A stretch of DNA of 64,000 bases from Euonymus europaeus (lineage: Eukaryota > Streptophyta > Magnoliopsida > Celastrales > Celastraceae): NCBI GenBank assembly GCA_963580455.1, contig OY756967.1, positions 9,446,501 through 9,510,500 of the forward strand, read 5' to 3'. The notes below the pieces were generated by a model, which saw only the letters and a program-made list of their open reading frames with translations, was not told the origin of the DNA and searched no databases. This document shows, in pieces, positions 23,507 to 36,100 of this stretch. The first letter of the stretch is position 1; each line of letters starts with the position of its first letter. The position numbers and the translations under genes are program-made.

Positions 23507-26500
23507 CATTGAAGAACAATAAAAAGTATACACCGAGCAACTTTGATAGTCCGAAGTTGCTTAACTCTCTCTATGGAGGAGCTTTTAACGGTTTTTGTCC
23601 GTTTGTCATAGAAAGTTGATGTTTTCGCATCGAATAATCCTCGAAGCTCATTTTCGTAAAATTTAATATAGAAGAACAATAAAATGTATACACCGAGCAA
23701 ATTTGATAGTCCGAAGTTGCTCAACTCTCTCTATGGAGGAGCTTTTAACGGTTTTTGTCCATTTGTCATAGAAACTTGGTGTTTTGGCATCGAAATAACC
23801 CTGGAAACGCATTTTCAAAAAATCTAACATAGAAGAACAATAAAAAGTGTACACCGAGCGACTTTGATTGTCCGAAGTTGCTCTACTCTCTCTATGGAGG
23901 AGCTTTTAACGGTTTTGTCCTTTTGTCATAGAAAGTTGCTGTTTTGGCATCGAAATTGCCCTGGAAGATCATTTTCGTAAAATTTAACATAAAAAAACAA
24001 TAAAAAGTGTACAGCGAGCAACTTCGATTGTCCGAAGTTGCTCAACTCTCTGTATGGAGGAGCTTTTAACGGTTTTGTCCATTTGTCATAGAAACTTAAT
24101 GTTTTGGCATTGAAATAATCTTGGAAGCTTATACTCGTAAAATTTGACATAAAAAAGCAATAAAAAGTGTACACCGAGCAACTTCGCTTGTCCGAAGTTG
24201 CTCAACTCTCTCTATGGAGGAGCTTTTCATTGTATTCTCCATTTGTCATAGAAAGTTGGTCTTTTGCCATCGAAATAATCTTGGAAGCTTATACTCATAA
24301 AATTTGACATAGAAGAACATTAAAAAGTGTACACCGAGCAACTTTGATAGTCCATAGTTGGTCAACTCTCTATATGGAGGAGCTTTTAATGGTTTTTGTA
24401 CATTTGTCATAGAAAGTTGGTGTTTTCGCACCGAAATAATCCTGGAAGCTCATTTTCGTAAAATTTAACATAGAAGAACAATATAAAGTGTTCACCGAGC
24501 AACTTTGATTGTCCGAAGTTGCTCTACTCTCTCTATGGAGGAGATTTTAACGGTTTTGTCCATTTGTCATAGAAAATTGCTTTTTTGGCATCGCAATAAT
24601 CTTAGAAGCTTATAATCATAAAATTTGACATAGAAGAACAATAAAACGTGTACACCGAGCATCTTTGATGTTCCGAAATTGGTCAACTCTATCTATGAAG
24701 GAGCTTTTAACTGTTTTCTATATTTGTCATAGAAACTTGCGATTTTGGCATCGAAATAATCTAGGAAGCTTATGCTCATAAAATTTGTCATAGAAGAACA
24801 ATAAAAAGTGTGCACCGAGCAACTTTGATGTTCCGAAGTTGCTCAACTCTCTCTATGAAGGAGCTTTTCAAGGTATTGTCCATTTGTCATACAAAGTTGG
24901 TCTTTTGCCATCGAAATAATATTGGAAGCGTATACCCATAAAATTTGACATAGAAGAACATTAAAAAGTATACGCCGAGCAACTTTGATAGTCCAAAGTT
25001 GCTCAACTCTCTCTATGGAGGAGCTTTTAACGGTTTTCGTCCATTTGTCATAGAAAGTTGGTGTTTTCGCATCGAAATAATCGTGGAAGCTCATTTTCGT
25101 AAAATATAACATAGAAAAACAATAAAAAGTGTACACCGAGCAACTTTGATTGTTCGAAGTTGCTCTACTCTCTCTATGGAGGAGCTTTTAACGGTTTTTG
25201 TCCATTTGTCATAGAAAGTTGGTGTTTTCGCATCGAAATAATACTGGATGCTCATTTTCGGAAAATTTAATATAGAAGAACAATAAAAAGTGTACACCGA
25301 GCAACTTTGATTGTCCGAAGTTGCTCTACTCTCTCTATGGAGGAGCTTTTAACGGTTTTTGACCATTTGTCACAGAAAGTTGGTGTTTTCGCATCGAAAT
25401 AATCAAGTAAGCTCATTTTCGTAGAATTTAACATTGAAGAACAATAAAAAGTATACACAGGGCAACTTTGATAGTCCGAAGTTGCTCAACTCTCTCTATG
25501 GAGGAGCTTTTAACGGTTTTTGTCCGTTTGTCATAGAAAGTTGATGTTTTCGCATCGAATAATCCTCGAAGCTCATTTTCGTAAAATTTAATATAGAAGA
25601 ACAATAAAATGTATACACCGAGCAAATTTGATAGTCCGAAGTTGCTCAACTCTCTCTATGGAGGAGCTTTTAACGGTTTTTGTCCATTTGTCATAGAAAC
25701 TTGGTGTTTTAGCATCGAAATAACCCTGGAAACGCATTTTCAAAAAATCTAACATAGAAGAACAATAAAAAGTGTACACCGAGCGACTTTGATTGTCCGA
25801 AGTTGCTCTACTCTCTCTATGGAGGAGCTTTTAACGGTTTTGTCCTTTTGTCATAGAAAGTTGCTGTTTTGGCATCGAAATTGCCCTGGAAGATCATTTT
25901 CGTAAAATTTAACATAAAAAAACAATAAAAAGTGTACACCGAGCAACTTCGATTGTCCGAAGTTGCTCAACTCTCTGTATGGAGGAGCTTTTAACGGTTT
26001 TGTCCATTTGTCATAGAAACTTAATGTTTTGGCATTGAAATAATCTTGGAAGCTTATACTCGTAAAATTTGACATAAAAAAGCAATAAAAAGTGTACACC
26101 GAGCAACTTCGCTTGTCCGAAGTTGCTCAACTCTCTCTATGGAGGAGCTTTTCATTGTATTCTCCATTTGTCATAGAAAGTTGGTCTTTTGCCATCGAAA
26201 TAATCTTGGAAGCTTATACTCATAAAATTTGACATAGAAGAACATTAAAAAGTGTACACCGAGCAACTTTGATAGTCCATAGTTGGTCAACTCTCTATAT
26301 GGAGGAGCTTTTAATGGTTTTTGTACATTTGTCATAGAAAGTTGGTGTTTTCGCACCGAAATAATCCTGGAAGCTCATTTTCGTAAAATTTAACATAGAA
26401 GAACAATATAAAGTGTTCACTGATCAACTTTGATTGTCCGAAGTTGCTCTACTCTCTCTATGGAGGAGATTTTAACGGTTTTGTCCATTTGTCATAGAAA

Positions 26501-27513
26501 ATTGCTTTTTTGGCATCGCAATAATCTTGGAAGCTTATAATCATAAAATTTGACATAGAAGAACAATAAAACGTGTACACCGAGCATCTTTGATGTTCCG
26601 AAATTGGTCAACTCTATCTATGAAGGAGCTTTTAACTGTTTTCTCTATTTTTCATAGAAACTTGCGATTTTGGCATCGAAATAATCTAGGAAGCTTATGT
26701 TCATAAAATTTAGCATAGAAGAACAATAAAAAGTGTGCACCGAGCAACTTTGATTGTCCAAAGTTGCTCAACTCTCTCTATGGAGGAGCTTTTAACGGTT
26801 TTTTTCATTTTTCATAGAAAGTTGGTGTTTTCGCATCGAAATAATCCTGGAAGCTCATTTTCGTAAAATTTAACATAGAAGAACAATAAAAAGTGTACAC
26901 CGAGCAACTTTGATTGTTCGAAGTTGCTCTACTCTCTCTATGGAGGAGCTTTTAACGGTTTTATCCATTTGTCATAGATTGTTGGTGTTTTTGCATCGAA
27001 ATAATCCTGGAAGCTCATTTTCGTAAAATTTAACGTAGAAGAACAATAAAAAGTGTACACCGAGCAACTTTGATTGTCCGAAGTTGCTCTACTCTCTCTA
27101 TGGAGGAGCTTTTAACTGTTTTTGTCCATTTGTCATAGAAAGTTGATGTTTTCGCATCGAATAATCCTCAAAGCTCATTTTCGTAAAATTTAACATAGAA
27201 GAACAATAAAAGGTATACACCGAGCAACTTTGATAGTCCGAAGTTGCTCAACTTCTCTATGGAGGAGCTTTTACCGGTTTTTGTCCATTTGTCATAAAAA
27301 GTTGGTGTTTTCGCATCGAATAATCCTCGTAGCTCATTTTCGTAAAATTTAAAATAGAAGAACAATAAAAAGTATACACCGAGCAACTTTGATAGTCCGA
27401 AGTAGCTCAACTTCTCCATGGAGGAGCTTTTAACGGTGTTTGTCCATTTGTCATAGAAAGTTGGTGTTTTCGCATCGAAATAATCCTGTAAGCTCATTTT
27501 CGTAGAATTTAAC
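23507..27513. repeat. 25-mer HOR (12+13), 4,007 bp, copy 2
   Basis: Tandem copy of 19,500-23,506. Private changes include GTTCACTGATCAACTTTG near 26,415 and a one-base deletion in ACGGTTTTATCC near 26,960, which makes the offset 4,006 bp after that point. The match to the preceding copy fades near 27,513, just before the 2,832-bp duplication begins. Confidence 0.85.
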
Positions 27514-27526
27514 ATTGAAGAACAAT

Positions 27527-30358
27527 AAAAAGTATACACCGAGCAACTTTGATAGTCCGAAGTTGCTTAACTCTCTCTATGGAGGAGCTTTTAACGGTTT
27601 TTGTCCATTTGTCATAGAAAGTTGATGTTTTCGCATCGAATAATCCTCGAAGAACATTTTCGTAAAATTTAATATAGAAGAACAATAAAAAGTATACACC
27701 GAGCAACTTTGATAGTCCGAAGTTGCTCAACCTCTCTCTATGGAGGAGCTTTTAACGGTTTTTGTCCATTTGTCATAGAAACTTGATGTTTTGGCATCGA
27801 AATAACCCTGGAAACGCATTTTCGAAAAATCTAACATAGAAGAACAATAAAAAGTGTACACCGAGAAACTTTGATTGTCCGAAGTTGCTTTACTCTCTCT
27901 ATGGAGGAGCTTTTAACGGTTTTGTCCTTTTATCATAGAAAGTTGCTGTTTTGGCATCGAAATTGCCCTGGAAGCTCATTTTCGTAAAATTTAACATAAA
28001 AGAACAATAAAAAGTGTACACCGAGCAACTTCGATTGTTCGAAGTTGCTCAACTCTCTGTATGGAGGAGCTTTTAACGGTTTTGTCCATTTGTCATAGAA
28101 ACTTAATGTTTTGGCATTGAAATAATCTTGGAAGCATATACTCGTAAAATTTGACTTAGTAGAACAATATAAAGTGTACACCAAGAAACTTTGATTGTCC
28201 GAAGTTGCTCAACTCTCTCTCTGGAGGAGCATTTAACGGTTTTGTCCATTTGTCATAGAAAGTTGCTGTTTGGCATCGAAATAATCTTCGAAGCCTATAC
28301 ACGTAAAATTTGACATAAAAAAGCAATAAAAAGTGTACACCGAGCAACTTCGATTGTCCGAAGTTGCTCAACTCTCTCTATGGAGGAGCTTTTCATGGTA
28401 TTGTCCATTTTTCATAGAAACTTGGTCTTTTGCAATCGAAATAATCTTGGAAGCTTATACTCATAAAATTTGACATAGAAGAATATTAAAAAGTGTACAC
28501 CGAGCAACTTTGATAGTCCAAAGTTTCTCAACTCTCTATATGTAGGTGCTTTTAACGGTTTTTGTACATTTGTCATAGAAAGTTGGTGTTTTCGCATCGA
28601 AAAAATCCTAGAAGCTCATTTTCGTAAAATTTAACATAGAAGAACAATAAAAAGTGTACACCGAGCAACTTTGATTGTCCGAAGTTGCTCTACTCTCTCT
28701 ATGGAGGATATTTTAACGGTTTTGTCCATTTGTCATAGAAAGTTACTGTTTTGGCATCGAAATAATCCTGGAAGCTCATTTTCGTATCCGAAGTTGCTCT
28801 ACTCTCTCTATGGAGGAGCTTTTAACGGTTTTTGTCCATTTGTCATAGAAAGTTGGAGTTTTCGCATCGAATAATCCTCGAAGCTCATTTTCATAAAATT
28901 TAACATAGAAGAACAATAAAAAGTATACACCGAGCAACTTTGATAGTCCGAAATTGCTCAACTTCTCCATGGAGGAGCTTTTAACGGTTTTTGTCCATTT
29001 GTCAAAGAAACTTGGTGTTTTGGCATCGAAATAACCCTGGAAACGCATTTTCGAAAAATCTAACATAGAAGAACTATAAAAAGTGTAGACCGAGCAACAT
29101 TTATTGTCCGAAGTTTCTCTACTCTCTCTATGGAGGAGCTTTTAACGGTTTTGTCCTTTTGTCATAGAAAGTTACTGTTTTGGCATCGAAATTACCCTGG
29201 AAGCTCATTTTCGTAAAATTTAACATAAAAGAACAAAAAAAAGTGTACACCGAGCAACTTCGATTGTCCGAAGTTGCTCAACTCTCTCTATGGAGGAGCT
29301 TTTAACGGTTTTGTCCATTTGTCATAGAAACTTAATGTTTTGGCATTGAAATAATCTTGGAAGCTTATACTCGTAAAATTTGACTTAGTATAACAATATA
29401 ACGTATACACCGAGCAACTTTTATTGTTCGAAGTTGCTCAACTCTCTCTCTGGAGGAGCATTTAACGGTTTTGTCCATTTGTCATAGAAAGTTGTTGTTT
29501 TGGCATCGCAATAATCTTGGAAGCTTATACTCATAAAATTTGACTTAGAAGAACGATAAAACGTGTACACCGAGCATCTTTGATGTTCCGAAATCGGTCA
29601 ACTCTATCTATGAAGGAGCTTTTAACTGTTTTCTCTATTTGTCATAGAAACTTAGGATTTTGGTATCGAAATAATCTAGGAATCTTATACTCATAAAAAT
29701 TGACATAGGAGAACAATAAAAAGTGTACACCGAGCAACTTTGATGTTTCGAAGTTGCTCAACTCTCTTTATGGAGGAGCTTTTCAAGGTATTGTCCATTT
29801 GTCATAGAAAGTTGGTCTTTTACCATCGAAATAATATTGGAAGCGTATACCCATAAAATTTGACATAGAAGAACATTAAAAAGTATACACCGAGCAACTT
29901 TGATAGTCCGAAGTTGCTCAACTCTCTCTATGGAGGAGCTTTTAACGGTTTTTGTCCATTTGTCATAGAAAGTTGCTGTTTTGGCATCGCTATAATCTTG
30001 GAAGCTTATACTCATAAAATTTGACATAGAAGAACAATAAAACGTGTACACCGAGCATCTTTGATGTTCTGAAATTGGTCAACTCTATCTATGAAGGAGC
30101 TTTTAACTGTTTTCTCTATTTGTCGTAGAAACTTGGGATTTTGGCATCGAAATAATCTAGGAAGGTTATACTCATAAAATTTGACATAGAAGAACAATAA
30201 AAAGTGTACACCGAGCAACTTTGATGTTCCGAAGTTGCTCAACTCTCTCTATGGAGGAGCTTTTCAAGGTATTGTCAATTTGTCATAGGAAGTTGGTCTT
30301 TTGCCATCGAAATAATATTGGAAGCGTATATTCATAAAATTTGACATAGAAGAACATT
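27527..30358. repeat. 2,832-bp HOR, copy 1 (18 monomers, one truncated)
   Basis: Matches 30,359-33,190 almost base for base at an offset of 2,832 bp, including the inserted C in CTCAACCTCTCTCTATGG, the truncated monomer at 28,678-28,786, TAGTATAACAATATAACG and GAATCTTATACTCATAAAAA. 2,832 bp is not a multiple of 160 because one of the 18 monomers is short. The rarity of differences marks this as one of the most recent tandem duplications in the left two thirds. Confidence 0.93.
28678..28786. repeat. Truncated monomer (109 bp) at a deletion junction
   Basis: TCCGAAGTTG occurs at 28,678 and again at 28,787. The join reads GCTCATTTTCGTATCCGAAG, so about 51 bp between the CATTTTCGTA segment and the dyad is missing. 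The loss also removes the left arm of the dyad. It creates a short plus-strand open frame (28,671-28,874), which I do not regard as a gene. Confidence 0.92.
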
Positions 30359-31173
30359 AAAAAGTATACACCGAGCAACTTTGATAGTCCGAAGTTGCTT
30401 AACTCTCTCTATGGAGGAGCTTTTAACGGTTTTTGTCCATTTGTCATAGAAAGTTGATGTTTTCGCATCGAATAATCCTCGAAGAACATTTTCGTAAAAT
30501 TTAATATAGAAGAACAATAAAAAGTATACACCGAGCAACTTTGATAGTCCGAAGTTGCTCAACCTCTCTCTATGGAGGAGCTTTTAACGGTTTTTGTCCA
30601 TTTGTCATAGAAACTTGATGTTTTGGCATCGAAATAACCCTGGAAACGCATTTTCGAAAAATCTAACATAGAAGAACAATAAAAAGTGTACACCGAGAAA
30701 CTTTGATTGTCCGAAGTTGCTTTACTCGCTCTATGGAGAAGCTTTTAACGGTTTTGTCCTTTTATCATAGAAAGTTGCTGTTTTGGCATCGAAATTGCCC
30801 TGGAAGCTCATTTTCGTAAAATTTAACATAAAAGAACAATAAAAAGTGTACACCGAGCAACTTCGATTGTTCGAAGTTGCTCAACTCTCTGTATGGAGGA
30901 GCTTTTAACGGTTTTGTCCATTTGTCATAGAAACTTAATGTTTTGGCATTGAAATAATCTTGGAAGCATATACTCGTAAAATTTGACTTAGTAGAACAAT
31001 ATAAAGTGTACACCAAGAAACTTTGATTGTCCGAAGTTGCTCAACTCTCTCTCTGGAGGAGCATTTAACGGTTTTGTCCATTTGTCATAGAAAGTTGCTG
31101 TTTGGCATCGAAATAATCTTCGAAGCCTATACACGTAAAATTTGACATAAAAAAGCAATAAAAAGTGTACACC

Positions 31174-31201
31174 GAGCAACTTCGATTGTCCGAAGTTGCT
31201 C
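31174..31201. other. Representative dyad (hairpin-capable) site, C-G form
   Basis: Example of the inverted repeat present in most monomers. Left arm GAGCAACTTCG, loop ATTGTC, right arm CGAAGTTGCTC: 11 perfectly complementary base pairs around a 6-base loop. It follows directly after the 8-bp palindrome GTGTACAC, one base apart. Its function is unknown; such dyads could favour cruciforms in DNA or hairpins in satellite transcripts. Confidence 0.9.
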
Positions 31202-31509
31202 AACTCTCTCTATGGAGGAGCTTTTCATGGTATTGTCCATTTTTCATAGAAACTTGGTCTTTTGCAATCGAAATAATCTTGGAAGCTTATACTCATAAAA
31301 TTTGACATAGAAGAATATTAAAAAGTGTACACCGAGCAACTTTGATAGTCCAAAGTTTCTCAACTCTCTATATGTAGGTGCTTTTAACGGTTTTTGTACA
31401 TTTGTCATAGAAAGTTGGTGTTTTCGCATCGAAAAAATCCTAGAAGCTCATTTTCGTAAAATTTAACATAGAAGAACAATAAAAAGTGTACACCGAGCAA
31501 CTTTGATTG

Positions 31510-31618
31510 TCCGAAGTTGCTCTACTCTCTCTATGGAGGATATTTTAACGGTTTTGTCCATTTGTCATAGAAAGTTACTGTTTTGGCATCGAAATAATCC
31601 CGGAAGCTCATTTTCGTA
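31510..31618. repeat. Truncated monomer (109 bp), duplicated copy
   Basis: Exact counterpart of the short monomer at 28,678-28,786, with the same CATTTTCGTATCCGAAG junction, carried along by the 2,832-bp duplication. It shows that the deletion predates the duplication. Confidence 0.92.
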
Positions 31619-33190
31619 TCCGAAGTTGCTCTACTCTCTCTATGGAGGAGCTTTTAACGGTTTTTGTCCATTTGTCATAGAAAGTTGGAGTTTTCGCATC
31701 GAATAATCCTCGAAGCTCATTTTCATAAAATTTAACATAGAAGAACAATAAAAAGTATACACCGAGCAACTTTGATAGTCCGAAATTGCTCAACTTCTCC
31801 ATGGAGGAGCTTTTAACGGTTTTTGTCCATTTGTCAAAGAAACTTGGTGTTTTGGCATCGAAATAACCCTGGAAACGCATTTTCGAAAAATCTAACATAG
31901 AAGAACTATAAAAAGTGTAGACCGAGCAACATTTATTGTCCGAAGTTTCTCTACTCTCTCTATGGAGGAGCTTTTAACGGTTTTGTCCTTTTGTCATAGA
32001 AAGTTACTGTTTTGGCATCGAAATTACCCTGGAAGCTCATTTTCGTAAAATTTAACATAAAAGAACAAAAAAAAGTGTACACCGAGCAACTTCGATTGTC
32101 CGAAGTTGCTCAACTCTCTCTATGGAGGAGCTTTTAACGGTTTTGTCCATTTGTCATAGAAACTTAATGTTTTGGCATTGAAATAATCTTGGAAGCTTAT
32201 ACTCGTAAAATTTGACTTAGTATAACAATATAACGTATACACCGAGCAACTTTTATTGTTCGAAGTTGCTCAACTCTCTCTCTGGAGGAGCATTTAACGG
32301 TTTTGTCCATTTGTCATAGAAAGTTGTTGTTTTGGCATCGCAATAATCTTGGAAGCTTATACTCATAAAATTTGACTTAGAAGAACGATAAAACGTGTAC
32401 ACCGAGCATCTTTGATGTTCCGAAATCGGTCAACTCTATCTATGAAGGAGCTTTTAACTGTTTTCTCTATTTGTCATAGAAACTTAGGATTTTGGTATCG
32501 AAATAATCTAGGAATCTTATACTCATAAAAATTGACATAGGAGAACAATAAAAAGTGTACACCGAGCAACTTTGATGTTTCGAAGTTGCTCAACTCTCTT
32601 TATGGAGGAGCTTTTCAAGGTATTGTCCATTTGTCATAGAAAGTTGGTCTTTTACCATCGAAATAATATTGGAAGCGTATACCCATAAAATTTGACATAG
32701 AAGAACATTAAAAAGTATACACCGAGCAACTTTGATAGTCCGAAGTTGCTCAACTCTCTCTATGGAGGAGCTTTTAACGGTTTTTGTCCATTTGTCATAG
32801 AAAGTTGCTGTTTTGGCATCGCTATAATCTTGGAAGCTTATACTCATAAAATTTGACATAGAAGAACAATAAAACGTGTACACCGAGCATCTTTGATGTT
32901 CTGAAATTGGTCAACTCTATCTATGAAGGAGCTTTTAACTGTTTTCTCTATTTGTCGTAGAAACTTGGGATTTTGGCATCGAAATAATCTAGGAAGGTTA
33001 TACTCATAAAATTTGACATAGAAGAACAATAAAAAGTGTACACCGAGCAACTTTGATGTTCCGAAGTTGCTCAACTCTCTCTATGGAGGAGCTTTTCAAG
33101 GTATTGTCAATTTGTCATAGGAAGTTGGTCTTTTGCCATCGAAATAATATTGGAAGCGTATATTCATAAAATTTGACATAGAAGAACATT

Positions 33191-36100
33191 AAAAAGTATA
33201 CACCGAGCAACTTTGATAGTCCGAAGTTGCGCAACTCTCTCTATGGAGGAGCTTTTAATGGTTTTTGTCCATTTGTCAAAGAAAGTTGGTGTTTTGGCAT
33301 CGAAATAACCCTGGAAACTCATTTTCGTAAAATCTAACATAGAAGAACAATACAAAGTGTACACCGAGCAACTTTGATTGTCCGATGTTGCTCTACTCTC
33401 TCTTTGGAGGAGGTTTTAACGGTTTTGTCTTTTTGTCATAGAAAGTTGCTATTTTGGCATCGAAATAGCTCTGGAAGCTCATTTTCGTAAAATTTAACAT
33501 AAAAGAACAATAAAAAGTGTACACCGAGCAACTTTGATTGTCCGAAGTTGCTCAACTCTCTCTATGGAGGAGCTTTTAACGGTTTTATCCATTGGTCATA
33601 GAAAGTTGTTGTTTTGGCATCGAAATAATCTTGGAAGCTTATACTCATAAAATTTGACATAGAAGAACAATAAAAAGTGTACACCGAGCAACTTTGATTG
33701 TCCGAAGTTGCTCAACTCTCTCTATGGAGGAGCTTTTAACGGTTTTGTCCATTTGTCATAGAAACTTAATGTTTTGGCGTTGAAATAATCTTGGAAACTT
33801 ATACTCGTAAAATTTGACTTAGTAGAACAATATAAAGTGTACACCGAGAAACTTTGATTGTCCGAAGTTGCTCAACTCTCTCTCTGGAGGAGCATTTAAC
33901 AGTTTTTTCCATTTGTCATAGAAAGTTGCTGTTTCGCATCGAAATAATCTTGGAAGCCTATACACGTAAAATTTGACATAAAAAAGCAATAAAAAGTGTA
34001 CACCGAGCAACTTCGATTGTCCGAAGTTGCTCAACTCTCTCTATGGAGGAGCTTTTCATGGTATTGTCCATTTGTCATAGAAAGTTGGTCTTTTGTCATC
34101 GAAATAATCTTGGAAGCATATACTCATAAAATTTGACATAGAAGAACATTAAAAAGTGTACACCGAGCAACTTTGATAGTCCAAAGTTGCTCAACTCTCT
34201 CTATGGAGGAGATTTTAACGGTTTTTGTCCATTTGTCATAGAAAGTTGGTGTTTTCGCATCGAAATAATCCTGGAAGCTCATTTTCGTAAAATTTAGCAT
34301 AGAAGAACAATAAAAAGTGTACACCGAGCAACTTTGATTGTCCGAAGTTGCTCTACTCTCTCTATGGAGGAGCTTTTAACGGTTTTGTAAATTTGTCATA
34401 GAAAGTTGTTGTTTTGGCATCGCAATAATCTTGGAAGCTTATACTCATAAAATTTGACATAGAAGAACAATAAAACGTGTACACCGAGCATCTTTGATGT
34501 TCCGAAATTGGTCAACTCTATCTATGAAGGAGCTTTTAACTGTTTTCTCTATTTGTCATAGAAACTTGGGATTTTGGCATCGAAATAATCTAGTAAGCTT
34601 ATACTCATAAAATTTGACATAGAAGAACAATAAAAAGTGTACACCGAGCAACTTTGATGTTCCGAAGTTGCTCAACTCTCTCTATGGAGGAGCTTTTCAA
34701 GGTATTGTCCATTTGTCATAGAAAGTTGGTCTTTTTCCATCGAAATAATATTGGAAGCGTATACCCATAAAATTTGACATTGAAGAACATTAAAAAGTAT
34801 ACACCGAGCAACTTTGATAGTCCGAAGTTGCTCAACTCTCTCTATGGAGGAGCTTTTAACGGTTTTTGTCCATTTGTCATAGAAAGTTGTTGTTTTGGCA
34901 TCGCAATAATCTTGGAAGCTTATACTCATAAAATTTGACATAGAAGAACAATAAAACGTGTACAACGAGCATCTTTGATGTTCCGAAATTGGTCAACTCT
35001 ATCTATGAAGGAGCTTTTAACTGTTTTATCTATTTGTCATAGAAACTTGGGATTTTGGCATCGAAATAATCTAGTAAGCCTATACTCATAAAATTTGACA
35101 TAGAAGAACAATAAAAAGTGTACATCGAGCAACTTCGATTGTCCGAAGTTGCTCAACTCTCTCTATGGAGGAGCTTTTCAAGGTATTGTCTATTTGTCAT
35201 AGAAAGTTGGTCTTTTTCCATCGAAATAATATTGGAAGCGTATAACCATAAAATTTGACATAGAAGAACATTAAAAAGTATACACCGAGCAACTTTGATA
35301 GTCCGAAGTTGCTCAACTCTCTTTATGGAGGAGCTTTTAACGGTTTTTGTCCATTTGTCATAGAAAGTTGGTGTTTTGGCATCGAAATAACCCTTGAAAC
35401 TCATTTTCGTAAAATCTAACATAGAAGAACAATAAAAAGTGTACACGGAGCAACTTTGATTGTCCGAAGTTGCTCTACTCTCTCTTTGGAGGAGGTTTTA
35501 ACGGTTTTGTCGTTTTGTCATAGAAAGTTGCTGTTTTGGCATCGAAATAACCCTGGAAGCTCATTTTCGTAAAATTTAACATAAAAGAACAATAAAAAGT
35601 GTACACCGAGCAACTTTGATTGTCCGAAGTTGCTCAACTCTCTCTATGGAGGAGCTTTTAACGGTTTTGTCCATTTGTCATAGAAAGTTGTTGTTTTGGC
35701 ATCGAAATAATCTTGGAAGCTTATACTCATAAAATTTGACATAGAAGAACAATAAAAAGTGTACACCGAGCAAATTTGATTGTCCGAAGTTGCTCAACTC
35801 TCTCTATGGAGGAGCTTTTAACGGTTTTGTCCATTTGTCATAGAAACTTAATGTTTTGGCGTTGAAATAATCTTGGAAGCTTATACTCGTAAAATTTGAC
35901 TTAGTAGAACAATATAAAGTGTACACCGAGAAACTTTGATTGTTCGAAGTTGCTCAACTCTCTCTCTGGAGGAGCATTTAACAGTTTTGTCCATTTGTCA
36001 TAGAAAGTTGCTGTTTTGCATCGAAATAATCTTGGAAGCCTATACACGTAAAATTTGACATAAAAAAGCAATAAAAAGTGTACACCGAGCAACTTCGATT

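Larger units (their letters stand above)
30359..33190. repeat. 2,832-bp HOR, copy 2
   Basis: Near-identical tandem copy of 27,527-30,358. Differences noticed by eye are few: TTTACTCGCTCTATGGAGAAGC near 30,722 against TTTACTCTCTCTATGGAGGAGC in copy 1, and AATCCCGGAAGC near 31,598 against AATCCTGGAAGC. After about 33,190 the sequence leaves the repeat (GTTGCGCAACTC, then TCAAAGAAAG). Confidence 0.93.

Noticed and set aside
28671..28874. Plus-strand open frame of 67 codons, repeated identically at 31,503-31,706.
   Set aside because: It exists only because the 51-bp deletion at 28,787 fuses two monomers; the second copy comes from the 2,832-bp duplication. It has no features of a gene.
31174..31201. 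CENP-B box inside the dyad (TTCG...CGAA).
   Set aside because: The consensus core TTCG-N4-A-NN-CGGG needs a 7-base gap, an A, and CGGG. Here the gap between TTCG and CGAA is 6 bases and CGGG is absent.
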